The position numbers were made by a program, and so were the translations under genes. Of a DNA stretch of 64,000 bases, positions 1-10,857 are shown one piece after another. Each line of letters opens with the position of its first letter. The stretch's first letter is position 1. Source of the DNA: Hetaerina americana (Eukaryota > Arthropoda > Insecta > Odonata > Calopterygidae); NCBI GenBank assembly GCA_022747635.1, contig JAKTNV010000009.1, positions 4,281,064 to 4,345,063 of the forward strand, in the 5' to 3' direction. The notes under the pieces are model-generated. The model worked only from the letters and a program-made list of their open reading frames with translations. It ran no database searches and had not been told where the DNA came from.

Positions 1-540
1 CTTGGCACCATCTCGCCTTTACGAGCACAAGAGAGCAGCGAAAATTGAGAGCGGTTGGAGGCGAAATGGAGAGTTAAGAAAAAAAATGAAGGTCGAATTA
101 TCACTTTCTCTCCTGCATCGCAGAGGTGACCGAGCTAGGGAAAAGGAGAAAGGAGGGAGGGGGAGGGGAGGAGGGGGAGAAGGATGAGGAAGGGGAGGAG
201 CAACCGTTCGAATTCGTCGGGAGGGAATGTATTTTTTTAAATTATGGAATACACCCCAGCAACGGAACACACGCCCGGGTGACCCATGACTTTTTTGTAC
301 TTGCAAAAGGTCCAATCTTTTCCCGAGGGAATATTAACATCTTCAGCAAACTGTCCACCTAGACCTGCGTGTTGACGTCTTAGACTTGGACGCAATTTCG
401 GATTGGTGCGAGGAATGAGGAACAGGATATAAGTAATGAAATACAGGGTTTAGTGCTAACTACGGCCAATGAAGTTAAATATTTTGTGTGGTATTTCTAA
501 CACAACGCCTTTCATGGGGAGTACATATCAAGACAACCTG
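1..540. other. Intergenic, purine-rich tract, no gene seen
   Basis: No supported gene. Positions about 80-215 are a G/A-rich low-complexity stretch that keeps several frames open by composition alone. Nothing in either strand resembles a known domain. Confidence 0.5.
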
Positions 541-553
541 AAGATTCGTCTTA

Positions 554-870
554 AAGAAACTCGGCTTCATTAAACGGGTGGTGGGGAAATGTAATGAAAA
601 AGTTAAAGAGATGTGTCATTTCACTCTAGTTAGACCTCATTTGGGATACACCACAAGTATTTGGCATCCTTGGGAAACAATTTGGCAAAAAGAATTAGAT
701 AGGGTCCAGAGAAAATCCGCCAGATTCGTCACGAAAATTGTTTTAATAAGATGACGAGTGTGACAGGCCTTTTTAGGGGAAATTAGGGGTTGGGAGCCAC
801 TTTAGATGTGAAGAGAGCAAGCGAGACTGAGACTTTTAGCGATGCTCAGGACGAACGAGTCTAACAATAA
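554..870 (+). mobile_element. LINE-X (Jockey/CR1-like) RT C-terminal fragment
   Basis: From 554 the frame reads through KLGFIKRVVGKC, then VRPHLGYTTSIWHP, then KELDRVQRKSARFV before a stop near 752. These are the conserved blocks that follow the reverse transcriptase active site in Jockey/CR1-type LINEs (KLGFIxR, LVRPHLEYA, LDRVQRRAARFV). The palm domain with the catalytic aspartates is missing, so this is a 5'-truncated dead copy. The sequence to about 870 matches the tail of the fragment at 12050-12360, which lies in the opposite orientation. Confidence 0.8.
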
Positions 871-1747
871 CAATACAGGATATATTATAGCCCCACAGTA
901 TTAATAATACGGCCCCACAAATTAAATCACAAATAAAGCAGACGGAAGACTTAGATGAAAACAAGTGTTAATTTCCCTTAATTTATTTTAAAGCATCAGA
1001 GCTGTCTCACCTGTCCAAATATATGTTCACTGTCAATTACTCAAAAGTGAGTTCTTTTATACTTGTTTCTTGAAAGAAATCAAATTAATTCTTTTGTCTT
1101 TGTCATGACCATAACAATTTCCCAACGCATTCTCGTTTACTCAGAGATCAGAATAATGGTGAACTTACGCGTACATTTAATCGGGGCTATCCACGATTTA
1201 GAATCAGCCCGTCGCTCACGCATTCATTTACATAGTGCCCCACAAACCACCATAGGGGCGTGCGGTTGGGGGGTCCCCACCCATACATGAAATATCACGG
1301 CACCACCACGCAGACATCAGTTCAGTCATTCATTCGAAAAAGGTTATTCACACAAAAGAAGTCACTTAGATGCAAAAATAATCAATAACATGATTATTCA
1401 AAAAAGTATATTCAAACTAATATCATAAGAATGGGTCTATTTAAAGAACATGCCGGATATCGATGAAAGATAAACTCCATCTATACCAGTTATCTCCTTT
1501 CGCGCCTGCAATCATTTCGGAAACAGGAGGAAATTGCGCCAAGGGCCCGCAAATGCGTGGATTCACCCCGTCCGACTTTCCGAGTTTCAATCCAATCAAG
1601 GCATTAGAAGGCTTCTATAAATGCATAACACAGAACGAAGACGGTTCTCCTGGAAAGGTGAAATGCATAAGCGTTATTTCAAACGCATAGCCACAAAAAT
1701 ATAGAATGTAAAAGCAGAACTATCTCGCGAACGGAAATATTGTTATT
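871..1747. other. No recognised gene; one repeat-tail trace
   Basis: Mostly unremarkable AT-rich sequence. Around 1233-1275 there is a degenerate copy of the Repeat C / LINE-X tail (accept-like CCCCACAAACCACC followed by GGGGCGTGCGG). A 75-codon frame at 1463-1690 has no recognisable domain and no supporting signals, so I do not call it a gene. Confidence 0.4.
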
Positions 1748-2075
1748 GGTGATCTAACGGTTAAGGTATGTTTTGGTGGGACACAACTACCAAATGAATA
1801 TCTTGTCTCACCTAACAGAACAAAACTCAAATCCTACTCTACAACAAGCCCCTCTTCATCCCTGTGTACCTCCTTCCTCCCCTAATCCCGTCCAACATCC
1901 GTATTCTCCATTTCCTGTCCCTTCCTCGTTTGCCTTACATTCTCCCCTCTGTCACACTCTTCAACATCCCATTGCCGATCAATATGCTTTGCATCCAGTA
2001 TTCTCAACTTCTTTGGATTTCTCTCAACGAACCCGTCTCCTCGCCCACCATACCTACTACGAGGGTGGTCCCATA
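1748..2075 (-). mobile_element. LINE-B 3' end fragment
   Basis: The plus-strand text (tail with CGGTTAAGGTATGTTTTGG, then CCCGTCCAACATCC and CTCAACGAACCCGTCTCC) is colinear with the 3' end of the minus-strand LINE-B copy starting at 23815. It corresponds to the last 100 or so codons of the LINE ORF plus the short 3' UTR. It is heavily truncated and contains no active-site motif. Confidence 0.75.
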
Positions 2076-3404
2076 AATACTCACCTCACCTAGAGATAGC
2101 GGTAGTTGTTTAAAAAATATCACTGAAATAGAAAGTATTCAATATATAAAGCTTATGTTTCAAGTTTGAAGACGCCGCGTTGTTGAGTATTTGTTTGGCA
2201 GTCATCAATAGTGAAGGTTTTCATTGAATTTGTGAAAATGGAGAAAATTGGTCATCCTTATGTGATACTATACTTTTATCTCTCCAGATACGTAAATTGT
2301 TTAATCTGCAAACGTTTAACTTTTCCTTCTCTTTCTTGAAAAACGCATAACCTCCGTTTTATGAACAGAAATGCCTTAGTTCAAAATTTAAGTTTACCAC
2401 TGTAGTTATTGTCTCTGGCATGCCTTTAGTTCTTGAAATTGTATGTAATTTAATTTTGTTCACGCATGTGCATTCAATCAAGACCTTCAACTTACATTAT
2501 CAATTTTATCCTTATTTCATGCCCTAATGCGGTAGGTTTTCAAATCCCGTTCCTTTATAACGCCATATTCATTATGCCTTATGGTAACTGAAAAAAATAC
2601 TAAATTTTAAATCATAGAAGAATTTATTTCACCATTCGCAACGTGATTGGATACATGACTTATGTGAGTTTACATTTAAGTGTTTAACAAAAGCTTTTAG
2701 ATTATTTCGAGTTAATGTGAGTCTATTTCATTCCATATGTCAATGGTACCGAATGATCCTTGCGCAATTAGGTATCTCAAGATATGGATTCCATAAAAGG
2801 GGACCATTTCAGTAAAATGTTAAGTCCACCATCTTTGTTAATTTGCTAGAAAAGTATCACTTAAAACATTGGCGTTGCTCTAATACCGTGCGGTCTGTTT
2901 GCATCACGAGATCTTTTGAATTATTCCGGAAGAAAGGTAATTTGACTCTTTCCTCGGTTTCTACCATTATTTAAGCCTTTTGATCAAGCGTTCGCGGACT
3001 CTTTGCTAGATTTTTGCTTATCAGGGACATCCAGACATTCACCATGTGAACCCTTCTCCAGATTATATTACATTTTCGTGTGAAACAGTCTATGCTGGGA
3101 GCAAACTGGGTTCGCGAGATCAGATTCTAAAATGTGTATTTATTTCAAAGAACTCAGAAGGGGGAGAAGCATATCTCGGGAGATGGTAAATGAAACTTTT
3201 GCAAATACGGTTATATTCAAGTTAAACGCTGACATTGGGGTGTTGAATTTTCCAAGATAAATGCCTGCCCCTTAGACCTCTGAAATTGTTTTCTTTAATA
3301 AATATTATTGTCACTTCTTACAGGAAATTTTCATATACATTGACCACTATAAAAGCTATGCGTATTCTCTGGGAAATATAGATTCATTGATTGTACTTGT
3401 ACAA
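2076..3404. other. AT-rich stretch, nothing recognised
   Basis: About 1.3 kb without an open frame of useful length, a recognisable repeat family or a tRNA-like head. It may be old degraded repeat or plain intergenic or intronic sequence. Confidence 0.5.
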
Positions 3405-3650
3405 AATTATTTTAAACATCATCCCCTTGTATCATTACACTTGTGAAGAGGTGTCTGCCATGCCTGGTAGGCACCCTGACCCTCCTCGATGGGAATAACA
3501 CTCAGGAACGTTGTAACATGCTTTTGGATGTTTTCCACGGTCTCCCAATGTTTTTTTCAGCTCTCTCTTCAGTCAGGTAAACAATAAAAGTCGCACGGAG
3601 CCAAGTCGGGGCTCTCGGGGACTGGGGGACCACCGGGTGCTGGCCGGGGA
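3405..3650 (-). pseudogene. Mariner transposase C-terminal remnant
   Basis: On the minus strand, across frame breaks, the sequence resembles the mariner C-terminus: a degenerate SPDLAPCDFY-like block, a block with ENIQKHVTTFL character, then GAYQAWQTPLHKC. These correspond to the third catalytic aspartate region and the AYxxWxxRxxKC end motif of mariner transposases. No N-terminal helix-turn-helix and no terminal inverted repeats are visible. It is clearly broken. Confidence 0.6.
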
Positions 3651-3954
3651 CGTGTGGCTGGGCGCTCCGTCGCGCCGAGTTACAAAGTCGAAAGACACAC
3701 TTCACGCGGAGGCACGTCTTCCCGCTCAGACTGCTCCAAGCAGACTAGAAACCAGCTAAGTTGGAAGGACAGACCTCCCACCAGATTTCCCGACCGGTTT
3801 TACCGCGCTGCTATGGATAGTCACGTCACAATGAAATCATACACATTACTTTCATAATTGACCCTGCATGTCACCGAGTGCATACTTTTGGACAAAGTGT
3901 ATTTGACGCTTACAATCGGTACTTACCTATGTTCACTTATGGTAACTCGCATGC
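3651..3954. other. No gene seen
   Basis: Moderately GC-balanced sequence between a mariner remnant and Repeat C. Nothing recognised. Confidence 0.4.
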
Positions 3955-4270
3955 ATACACGGCGGGGAAGTTTAGGTCACCACCCGTAAAATAGAATAAA
4001 ACAACACGCAAAACCAACATATTCACGCACACCTACACCCAAAGAGACATATGTATTCATGCGAAAACCTTTTTAACTTACACGTATGCAAATATATTAC
4101 AATCAACTAACAAAGGCATGCACCTACGAATGTAGCAAATATTTATCCAATGAGAATGAGAATTGAGAAGCAAGAACTGTAAACTCTACTGCCAGATGGG
4201 CATGCAACTTACAACGGTCTCCACCGCCAAAGATACAGGTGGGGAATGTGACGCACCGCTGCAGGCAGCA
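3955..4270 (-). repeat. Repeat C copy (non-autonomous interspersed repeat)
   Basis: It shares colinear blocks with copies at 11808, 23083 and 55112: GGTCACCACCCGTAAAA, then ATAAAACAACACGCAAAACC, then ATTCATGCGAAAACC, then a terminal block ending near CCGCCAAAGATACAGGTGGG. It has no coding capacity. The orientation is assigned from the shared 3' stem-loop tail, which lies at the low-coordinate end and is itself mostly lost here. Confidence 0.7.
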
Positions 4271-4359
4271 GGAGGGTCCCCCCACAGAGAGAGAGAGAGA
4301 GACGAGGGATGGAAGGGGAAAGTTGAAAACAACAAGGTAGGGTAGGAAATACTGTGGCG

Positions 4360-4640
4360 AGCACTACATTATTTAAAGGCATTCTAATGCGGTCATGCGG
4401 AAAGAAACGATTTGGACAATGAAACACGCGAGATTAGTGAAAGTTTATGCAATTGAGTATAAATAATTTTTCCCTAGACGCTGAGGGTAGCAAGTGGGAT
4501 TTTTGCTATCTATAGCCCTATAATTGCTATCCTGTATCGTTCGTGGGAAGAAGGAGTCCTTGAGTCTGCTAGTTCTTGGCGTTCATTTTCCGAATTTTAT
4601 ATACTACATGAATCAAGCGACCAATTAATGTTTAGAGTGC
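4360..4640 (-). mobile_element. LINE RT C-terminus fragment, paired with 60885-61165
   Basis: On the minus strand one frame reads SRLKDSFFPRTIQDSN. The motif (K/R)DSFFPRTIRDWN is the hallmark near the end of Jockey/CR1-type LINE ORFs. The flanking plus-strand text (AATGCGGTCATGCGGAAAG, GAGTCTGCTA) recurs at 60885-61165 in the same orientation, so both are copies of one LINE family. Only the extreme 3' end is present. Confidence 0.65.
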
Positions 4641-5560
4641 GAATAATTTGCGATCAGGGCTTATTGATTAATCCTTCCGGCGTTGAAGTCTCCGGGCGCA
4701 CAACCGTTCAATTCTTCCTTAGCGCACGCTGGAAATGTTTCTTAAGGCGTCTAACAGTTTATACCTTTTCCCACGCATTTTGACTGTTATTTAGTCCCAT
4801 AAGATCTAAAACATTTTGGGGTAAGGCAGCGCAAAGCTTTTGCGCATCAACTTGTGGCAAGGTAACACTTCCTTTGGGAGATTGTTTGGGAGCAATCATT
4901 TCTAGAGCTTACGTATTTCTTAATAGTTTTCAATGAGACACGGGACTTATTTCCGCTCATGTTTTATAATTTAAGAGATCAGGTGAACATCATGTCTCCG
5001 ACAAATGAGAGAGAACTGTGGTGTTCTGAAGAATAATATTGCCCAGAGATCGATTAGAATGGTGTATTTTGTTTTTTACTCAAATTTTCTTGGATCATTT
5101 TAACATACACAAATCGAAAAACCCTACTGCTATATGACAGAAATGCAAACAGTACATATGTTATTAAATGGGAGTAATACAAGTAGAAAAGCAATTGGAT
5201 AACGATTATTAAACATTTTTCCGCATTAAAAAATATATTCCCCATTGTAGTTTCTGTGTAGAAACAAACAGATTCTGCTTTTACGTAACGCATTAAATAA
5301 ACAGCTTTTAAACCTAAAACAAAGTCCAAAATTCGATTCGATCGGTTTAAATGCGCAGTTTCCAAGAATAAATCATGCGAATTTTTAGTATTTGTTTTGT
5401 CGAAAAAAGTCATGCTCATCAATGTGATTTCTTAGATGTTTGGAATTGTTTTTTGTAATCTAATGCAATAACAGTATAGTACATTTTGAAGTCCAGTGAT
5501 CATAGATAAACTTTTTATTATATTCTAAGCTACCAGGAAGCGGTAAGATTTTTCAAAGAG
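4641..5560. other. No gene seen
   Basis: AT-rich. A 122-codon minus-strand frame at 5054-5422 has biased hydrophobic composition typical of random AT-rich sequence and no domain. Nothing else recognised. Confidence 0.45.
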
Positions 5561-5569
5561 TAATTATTC

Positions 5570-6110
5570 GAGTAAGAGTGATATCATCTTAAATCTATCT
5601 CTTCTACGCCTAATCTTTATAATTTTATTGACATGATCTCTCCTACGACGTTGCACGATTATAATAAATTTTCAACATCGTCACTGCTAAAGAGACGTCC
5701 TTCCAATCTACGCGTGAGCTTCAATCTGTAATGTAACCTTCGCTCCATTACGTGATTCTTAGTCTAGCTGCTTTACGAGTAATATTTTGGATACGCTACT
5801 AAGTTTATCATGACAAACTTTTACAAATCTAGCTCCTCTATGCTGTACGCGATCCAATTCGGCAATCAATCCGACTTCGTGAGTATCACATAATATACTA
5901 GCAGCATATTCTATAAATGATGCCTAATCAGCGATATATGACATTTATCTTTGACCTCTTCATCACATTTATCCAATATTCTTCTAATAAATTCTAATTT
6001 TTTATTAGCTTGTCCACATATGTATGTGTTTCACCCCGAAGAGAGACCGCGTTTGACGGTAACGCCCAAGTATTTGATCGAGTCTACACATTCTATTTAT
6101 AACACATGCA
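5570..6110 (-). mobile_element. LINE-X (Jockey/CR1-like) 3' ORF fragment
   Basis: Read on the minus strand with frame shifts, it contains KYLGVTV, then NKKLEFIRRILDKC, then CHISLIRHHL, then ELDRVQHRGARFV, which are the thumb/C-terminal blocks of a Jockey/CR1-type RT. The same plus-strand text recurs at 18020, 31250, 35580 and 47060. It is multiply broken, and neither the palm domain nor the 3' tail is present. Confidence 0.8.
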
Positions 6111-6657
6111 TAAATCATAAGATGTATTCTTATTCATTCTAGTGCGATTAAGAAATAATCACAGAATAAAGTACCGATATCGGTTAGAAAGAGTTGTCAT
6201 ATGGCACCAAATATTTATGCTCAAGCTCGTACATACACCGAGGTGGCGGTTGCCTAGGGATTATTGTCTTACCAACCACAATTTATGCAACAGATTTACT
6301 TTCTTATTTACATTGAGGTTCTGTATGGTGTACCTGGATGTACAGATAAAAACACAGGCTTCCGAAAAAACGGGAAGTTAAATCTTTGAAACTCCTCGTG
6401 GCTTCGTTCGTCGTCGCCTCGTGCTTGGTTGTTTGCTGCGGCGATGGGATTCGAGAGATGGTCGGAGGGTGGTGGGTGCACTTTGGATGCGGTGAGCCTT
6501 GAGAGACGGATATTTGCGTGTAGCACCCTCGTCTGGGGAATCAGGTTCGATGGCTGCCCTTGCCCGGAATAGTCGGCCTCGCCGCGGAGATTTGGCAACG
6601 CCTCGGAGTCGAGGGGCAAGAAAATCGTCGGAATCGGCTCGAAAGTGAGAGAGAGAA

Positions 6658-6795
6658 TGGAGGGAGGGAGGTTGCGGTACACGGAGGACGATGACAATGA
6701 AGAAGTTGCTGGAATCGGAGGGGAAAACTGCCTTGTGTTCTCCACACCTATCGATGGAAAGTCCGTCGAATACTTAACTCGCAAATACTTGTGAA
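6658..6795 (+). other. Small open frame of 45 codons, unproven
   Basis: An ATG at 6658 opens a 45-residue frame ending in TGA. It begins MEGGRLRYTEDDDNEEVAG and ends with DGKSVEYLTRKYL. The upstream 250 bases are more GC-rich than the surroundings, which could suggest a 5' UTR, but the opposite strand is also open and no splice or promoter signal settles the question. The acidic block followed by a hydrophilic tail has no family I recognise. A chance ORF is the default explanation. Confidence 0.15.
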
Positions 6796-7074
6796 ATCGT
6801 GTAAACTATTTACGATTATGATTTGCTCAAATTATATTTAGCAAAATATAGATAACTTGTTTTCGGAATGCACATGTAGTAAAAATTAATGTGATAGTGC
6901 ACTTAAATTTCAATAATAATTTTTTTCTTAAGTGTTCGTAAAAGAGATAGCGAGACAACGAGGGTTACCAATGAAAAATGATGAGGAGTGCCTTGCCTGT
7001 TATCGTGATCGCGAATTTTGTGAGCGATAAAGGAGATGACGATTTTGAAAGCAAGAACGTGTTCCGTTTATATA

Positions 7075-7827
7075 CGAGGGTCATCCGGAAAGTAGTACCC
7101 GTTCGTGAAATAAAGACACAAAAGTAAATATTAACAAACATAAAAAATTTTATTTGAAAGAGGATACTTTAAACTACTTCTCAACATAATCTCCAAGCAA
7201 ATTAAGGCATTTGTCATAACGTGTGACAAGTTTCTGTATTCCTGCTGCATAGTCCTTCGCCGCCAGCTCATTGAGATACGCGAGGGACCCATCTTGCACA
7301 AATTTTTGCATAATGCAGATGGTGTTTAACAATTTCATGAACAATTGTTCGAGAAACATTGGGAAAATGCTCACAGATGTCATCAATTGTGACGCGCCGA
7401 TCGTTCCTCACGAATTCGTCAACTGAGCTCACCAGTTGGTCTGTAATGACAGACGGTCTCCCCGAACGCTCATCGTCGTGTGTGTTCCCCCTCCCCATGT
7501 TGAAGTTGCGACACCACCGCCGAACAGACGACTCGTCCATTACATTGTCTCCATACACCTCCTTTAATTGGCGATGAATATCACATGGGCGAACGTTTCT
7601 TGCATTGAGGAATTTAATCACTGCCCTCACTTCACAACTCGCGGCGTTCTCAATTTTTTTAAACATTGTAAACAATCACAGAAACAACACAGGCAATGCT
7701 AGCGTCACGCAACTTGGCTCAGAGAAGGCAGACAAGCCACTGAAGCTATCTGACCTCGTCCAGCGGCTACTCGCGTCGTCAGCACTTCATGCGGCACGAA
7801 CGGGTACTACTTTCCGGATGACCCTCG
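7075..7827 (-). mobile_element. Internally deleted mariner element with perfect TIRs
   Basis: A 753-bp element starts CGAGGGTCATCCGGAAAG and ends with the inverted complement. The TIRs are 33 bp (7075-7107 and 7795-7827) and identical over that length. It is flanked on both sides by TA (7073-7074 and 7828-7829), the Tc1/mariner target duplication. The interior keeps only the N-terminal DNA-binding part and the C-terminal end of a transposase. The catalytic core is gone, so the element could move only in trans. The perfect TIRs suggest relatively recent mobility. Confidence 0.95.
7171..7675 (-). pseudogene. Mariner transposase, catalytic core deleted
   Basis: The frame starting at 7675 gives about 120 residues of the mariner N-terminal helix-turn-helix region: VRAVIKFLNARNVRPCDIH, YGDNVMDESSVRRWCRNF and DDERSGRPSVITD. 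These are the usual first and second HTH and linker motifs. Near 7290 the sequence jumps to the very C-terminus in another frame (LNELAAKDYAAGIQKL, then KCLNLLGDYVEK). A full mariner transposase is about 340-350 residues, and here the whole DD34D domain is missing, with a frameshift at the deletion join. It lies between the TIRs of the 7075-7827 element on its minus strand. Confidence 0.92.
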
Positions 7828-7831
7828 TATA

Positions 7832-7870
7832 TATATGTGTGTGTGTGTTGTGTGTGTGTGTGTGTGTGGG
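7832..7870. repeat. (TG)n microsatellite
   Basis: An alternating TATG/TGTG run ends in a short G tract, directly downstream of the mariner target duplication and directly upstream of SINE1. Confidence 0.9.
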
Positions 7871-8142
7871 GGGGTCGTGGTAGTCCAAGGGGTAGAGCGC
7901 TAGACTGCTGACCGGAGGGTCCCGGGTTCGATTCCCGGGCGAGGCACGCTGGGCACCTGTAGCTCCACCCAAGCTAAAGTGATTTTTCGGGTACCAGGTC
8001 TTCCTGGGAAACCATAACCGGCACAGGGAAAGGAACTGGCCCTCCTACCCTGATGAGTGAATTTCACGCGCCGTATAGGGCTTAGTACTGGGTGAACTCT
8101 ACCATCACCTGCTAAACCAACCTTCGGGTTGATTACTGTGTT

Positions 8143-8146
<4 letters not shown>
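7871..8146 (+). mobile_element. SINE1 copy, tRNA-derived
   Basis: The 5' head is tRNA-like. It has an A-box-like segment TGGTAGTCCAAGGGG at 7878 and a canonical B box GGTTCGATTCC at 7925-7935, followed by a tRNA-unrelated body (GGGCACCTGTAGCTCCACCC, GTACCAGGTCTTCCTGGG) and the tail CCTTCGGGTTGATTACTG. The same layout occurs at 16343, 55749 (minus) and 63889, with a partial copy at 28670 (minus). The unrelated 3' body and multiple copies rule out a true tRNA gene. It is presumably transcribed by RNA polymerase III and mobilised by a LINE in trans. Confidence 0.9.
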
Positions 8147-8192
<46 letters not shown>

Positions 8193-8212
8193 CATACATA
8201 CATACATACATA

Positions 8213-8265
<53 letters not shown>
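8147..8265. repeat. (TA)n with internal (CATA)n
   Basis: (TA)n, a CATA tetranucleotide run at about 8188-8212, then (TA)n again. It abuts the SINE1 tail on the left and the Helitron 3' terminus on the right. Confidence 0.95.
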
Positions 8266-8266
<1 letters not shown>

Positions 8267-10528
8267 TAGCTGAATACCCGGCTTTGCACGGGTTAGGGAG
8301 AAACAATAATATAAATATACTACATAAATAAAAACAACAAATTATAAAGTACAATAATACACTACTTCATACAAATTTAAGAATCTTTTTTATTTAACAC
8401 CTGTTTATAAACTACATTTTTTGTTTCATATCCAGGAGAAAGAATATATAAATTTTTAGGCGAACCTACTCTGGAGCAAGCAACATAAAGTTGCTCGTGG
8501 CTAAAACATGGCGATCTTAGATCAACACCACAAAACTTTAAAGACTGTCCCTGTGATTTATTAATGGCAATGGAAAAAGCTAGCCGGACTGGAAACTGTA
8601 ATCTTTTAAAGTTGAAGGGAAGATCAGTTGGGATTAGAGGTATCCGTGGAATAAAAATTATTTCACCTTTTCCTTTTCCAATTAAAATGACTGCCTGGAT
8701 TATATTTTTCATTAATTTTGTCACACACAATCGTGTCCCATTGCAGAGTTTTGGTGGATCTAAATTTCGCAATAAAATGATTGGAGATCCTACTTTAAGT
8801 ATAAGGCGATGTTGTGGCAATCCAGCTGGATCAAGTGAATTTAGGAATTCCGTTGAATAATTGACGGCTTCGTCAGCATCCACTACGGTATCAACCGATT
8901 TATATTCAATCACGTCTCCTGGCAGCATGGCTAGTATCTCCTTGTTAATTACATTAACATCATCGTTCTTAGGAGCAAGAATGGCTCTTTCTCGCAACCA
9001 TTCTAAATTTTTATAATTTTGATTAACGTTAGGATAGACTGCTTGTATCATATCCCGGACAGTTTTCACCGATACTCATAAATCTGATGACAATTTTATC
9101 ATACCAGATGCTTCAATAACTAATCTATCTTCTCCAATCTCCAAAAGTTTATTTGCAAAATTTTGAGCATTCCCATCTCTTAAGAGGATTTGCATGTTTT
9201 GTTTAAGGCTAATTTCTTGGACATGATTCCATAGAACAGAATGTTTTAAACAGGCATAAATTTCATCGGCTGGAGTCGATTTTGGAATGACAGGCAGAGT
9301 TTGACGGAAGTCTCCACACAGGAGTACCAGAGCTCCTCCCATTTAACTGCAGTTTCCTCTAAGATCTTGAAGTGTTGCGTTGAGGGCCTCAAGAGATTTT
9401 TTATGAGCCATCGTACACTCATCCCATACTATCAATTTACATTCTATAAGAACTTGTGCCTGGCCGCTTGTTTTATTTATATGACATGTGGGATTTTCTT
9501 GTCGGGAAATATTAAGTGGCAACTTAAGGGCAGAGTGGGCTGTTCTTCCTCCTTCCATTAATGTCGCTGCAATACCTGAAGATGCAACGGCTAGAGCAAT
9601 TTCTCCATGAACCCTGATTTCAGCGAGAACTAAATTAATCAAAAATGTTTTTCCCGTGCCATCAGCAGTATCAAGAAAAATGATACCACCTTCTTGTTTA
9701 TCTACTTGATCCATTATTGTTTCGTACGCGAATTTCTGATCTTCATTAAGAAGTGGCTTTTTATCCGCGATGTATGCTTCTAAGTCTAAGACATTGTAGC
9801 TAGTTTCACGTATATAATCTGGATAAAATACACCCTGTTGATCTTGTACAGGTGCAAAAAGATCGAGTTCCACTAAAGTCTTGTTAACCATGGTGATACA
9901 CTTTTCCTCCAAAATAATCAGTTTTATTAAAAATGTCGGAGTTAAACGTAATATCCAATGTAGGATTTTCACTTCGAACTTCAGCCAGTATATCCTCACT
10001 CATTGATTCTTTATATTTTTCCCATATTGTTTTTGGGTTAGATGGATTACAGGAGGTTATTATGATGGCAAACAAAATTCGGATTTGTCCTGAAAGAGAA
10101 ATCAAACTGGCCTCTCGCAGTGAGTCATCCCAGTGTTGATCTCCTTCTAGCAACCCTAAATTCTGGCAAGCTTCTCTGAATGTCTCACATATTTCTCCGT
10201 TTACCGTTCTTAATTCTGCAAATGAGCGAGGTCCTCTAATGGTATGTAGAAGCATTCTTAAAAAATAACATTCGGCGTTGTTAGGATGAACTGTGTAGAC
10301 TCGGCCCAATGCGTCACATGAATAAATATTATTCTCAGGATCAAAGTTGCCCATTTTTCTTCTACAAAAGACTTTCCTTGATGTATTCCACGTATAATAT
10401 CTCGGCAATTCTGAATACAATAGTGTTCTTGCAAAAGTATCCTGCTGGCATAGTTGGAAAAATGCTGTTTCTATGACAGCAAAAAGTAAACAAATTACAT
10501 ACATATAAACAAACAGTCTCATTTATAT

Positions 10529-10531
<3 letters not shown>
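8266..10531 (-). mobile_element. Helitron, both termini present, Rep domain deleted
   Basis: On the minus strand the element begins TCTATATAAATGAGACTG at 10531 and ends, after a hairpin (ACCCGTGCAAAGCCGGGT), in CTAG at 8269-8266. The 5'-TC, the 3' hairpin and the CTRR end are the diagnostic Helitron termini. The base before the 5' end is A and the base after the 3' end is T, as expected for A/T insertion without target duplication. Both flanks are (TA)n, so it inserted into a microsatellite. At 2266 bp it is well short of autonomous Helitrons, which usually exceed 5 kb. The HUH rolling-circle nuclease part is missing and only the helicase remains. Confidence 0.9.
8377..10463 (-). pseudogene. 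Helitron PIF1-like helicase, broken
   Basis: The upstream part (10463 to about 9905) carries LLYSELPRYYTWN and GRVYTVHPNNAECYFLRML, the linker found before the helicase in animal Helitrons. After a frameshift near 9900-9930, a second frame runs to 8377 with PIF1 superfamily 1B motifs: a Walker A variant DTADGTGKTFLIN (usually GxxGTGKT), motif II WDECTMAHK, motif III LLCGDFRQTLPVIP, and motifs V/VI INKSQGQSL and QLYVACSRVGSP. Two in-frame stops interrupt it, TAA at 9343-9345 and TGA at 9076-9078. The N-terminal HUH/Rep domain and the early helicase are absent. The protein cannot be functional as it stands. Confidence 0.93.

Positions 10532-10602
<71 letters not shown>
10532..10602. repeat. (TA)n microsatellite
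   Basis: An uninterrupted TA run on the 5' side of the Helitron. It is presumably the other half of the tract into which the Helitron inserted. Confidence 0.97.
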
Positions 10603-10607
<5 letters not shown>

Positions 10608-10684
10608 ATGGAGAAAACCCAAGGGCATCATTGAAATTTCTCCCTCATGATTCGGTTGGGTCAAAGAAATTAAGGCCGGCGAAT

Positions 10685-10857
10685 AGAATTGTGCATGTGA
10701 ACTGTTTAACTTACCCACATTTGCATGTATGTAAACTAAAACGGGGTTTTTGCATGTTCCTGGATTCCATTTTACAGGTGGTGTCTTAATCCCCCCCTCC
10801 ATCGCCACACACGCTTGCGGTGGCATGCGGGAAGTATTGTGCAGATGTAGATGTAGA
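10685..10857 (+). repeat. Repeat C copy, plus orientation, with TAGATG tail
   Basis: Reverse-complement match to the Repeat C copies: AACTTACCCACATTTGCATG, then TTTTTGCATG, then the stem-loop CGCCACACACGCTTGCGGTGGC, ending in GTGCAGATGTAGATGTAG. This copy shows the 3' end most clearly, a short TAGATG repeat tail. That fits retroposition by a LINE with the same tail. Confidence 0.75.

Noticed and set aside
1463..1690. 75-codon plus-strand frame
   Set aside because: Balanced composition, but within chance length and with no supporting signal.
7871..7944. Genuine tRNA gene
   Set aside because: Good A and B boxes, but a conserved non-tRNA body, a shared tail and several dispersed copies (one with a target duplication) show it is a SINE head.
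8142..8354. Open frames made of repeated Tyr-Ile at this and the other (TA)n sites
   Set aside because: Translations of (TA)n microsatellites.
9884..10522. Host PIF1 helicase gene
   Set aside because: The linker motifs, missing host domains and Helitron termini place it in a transposon.
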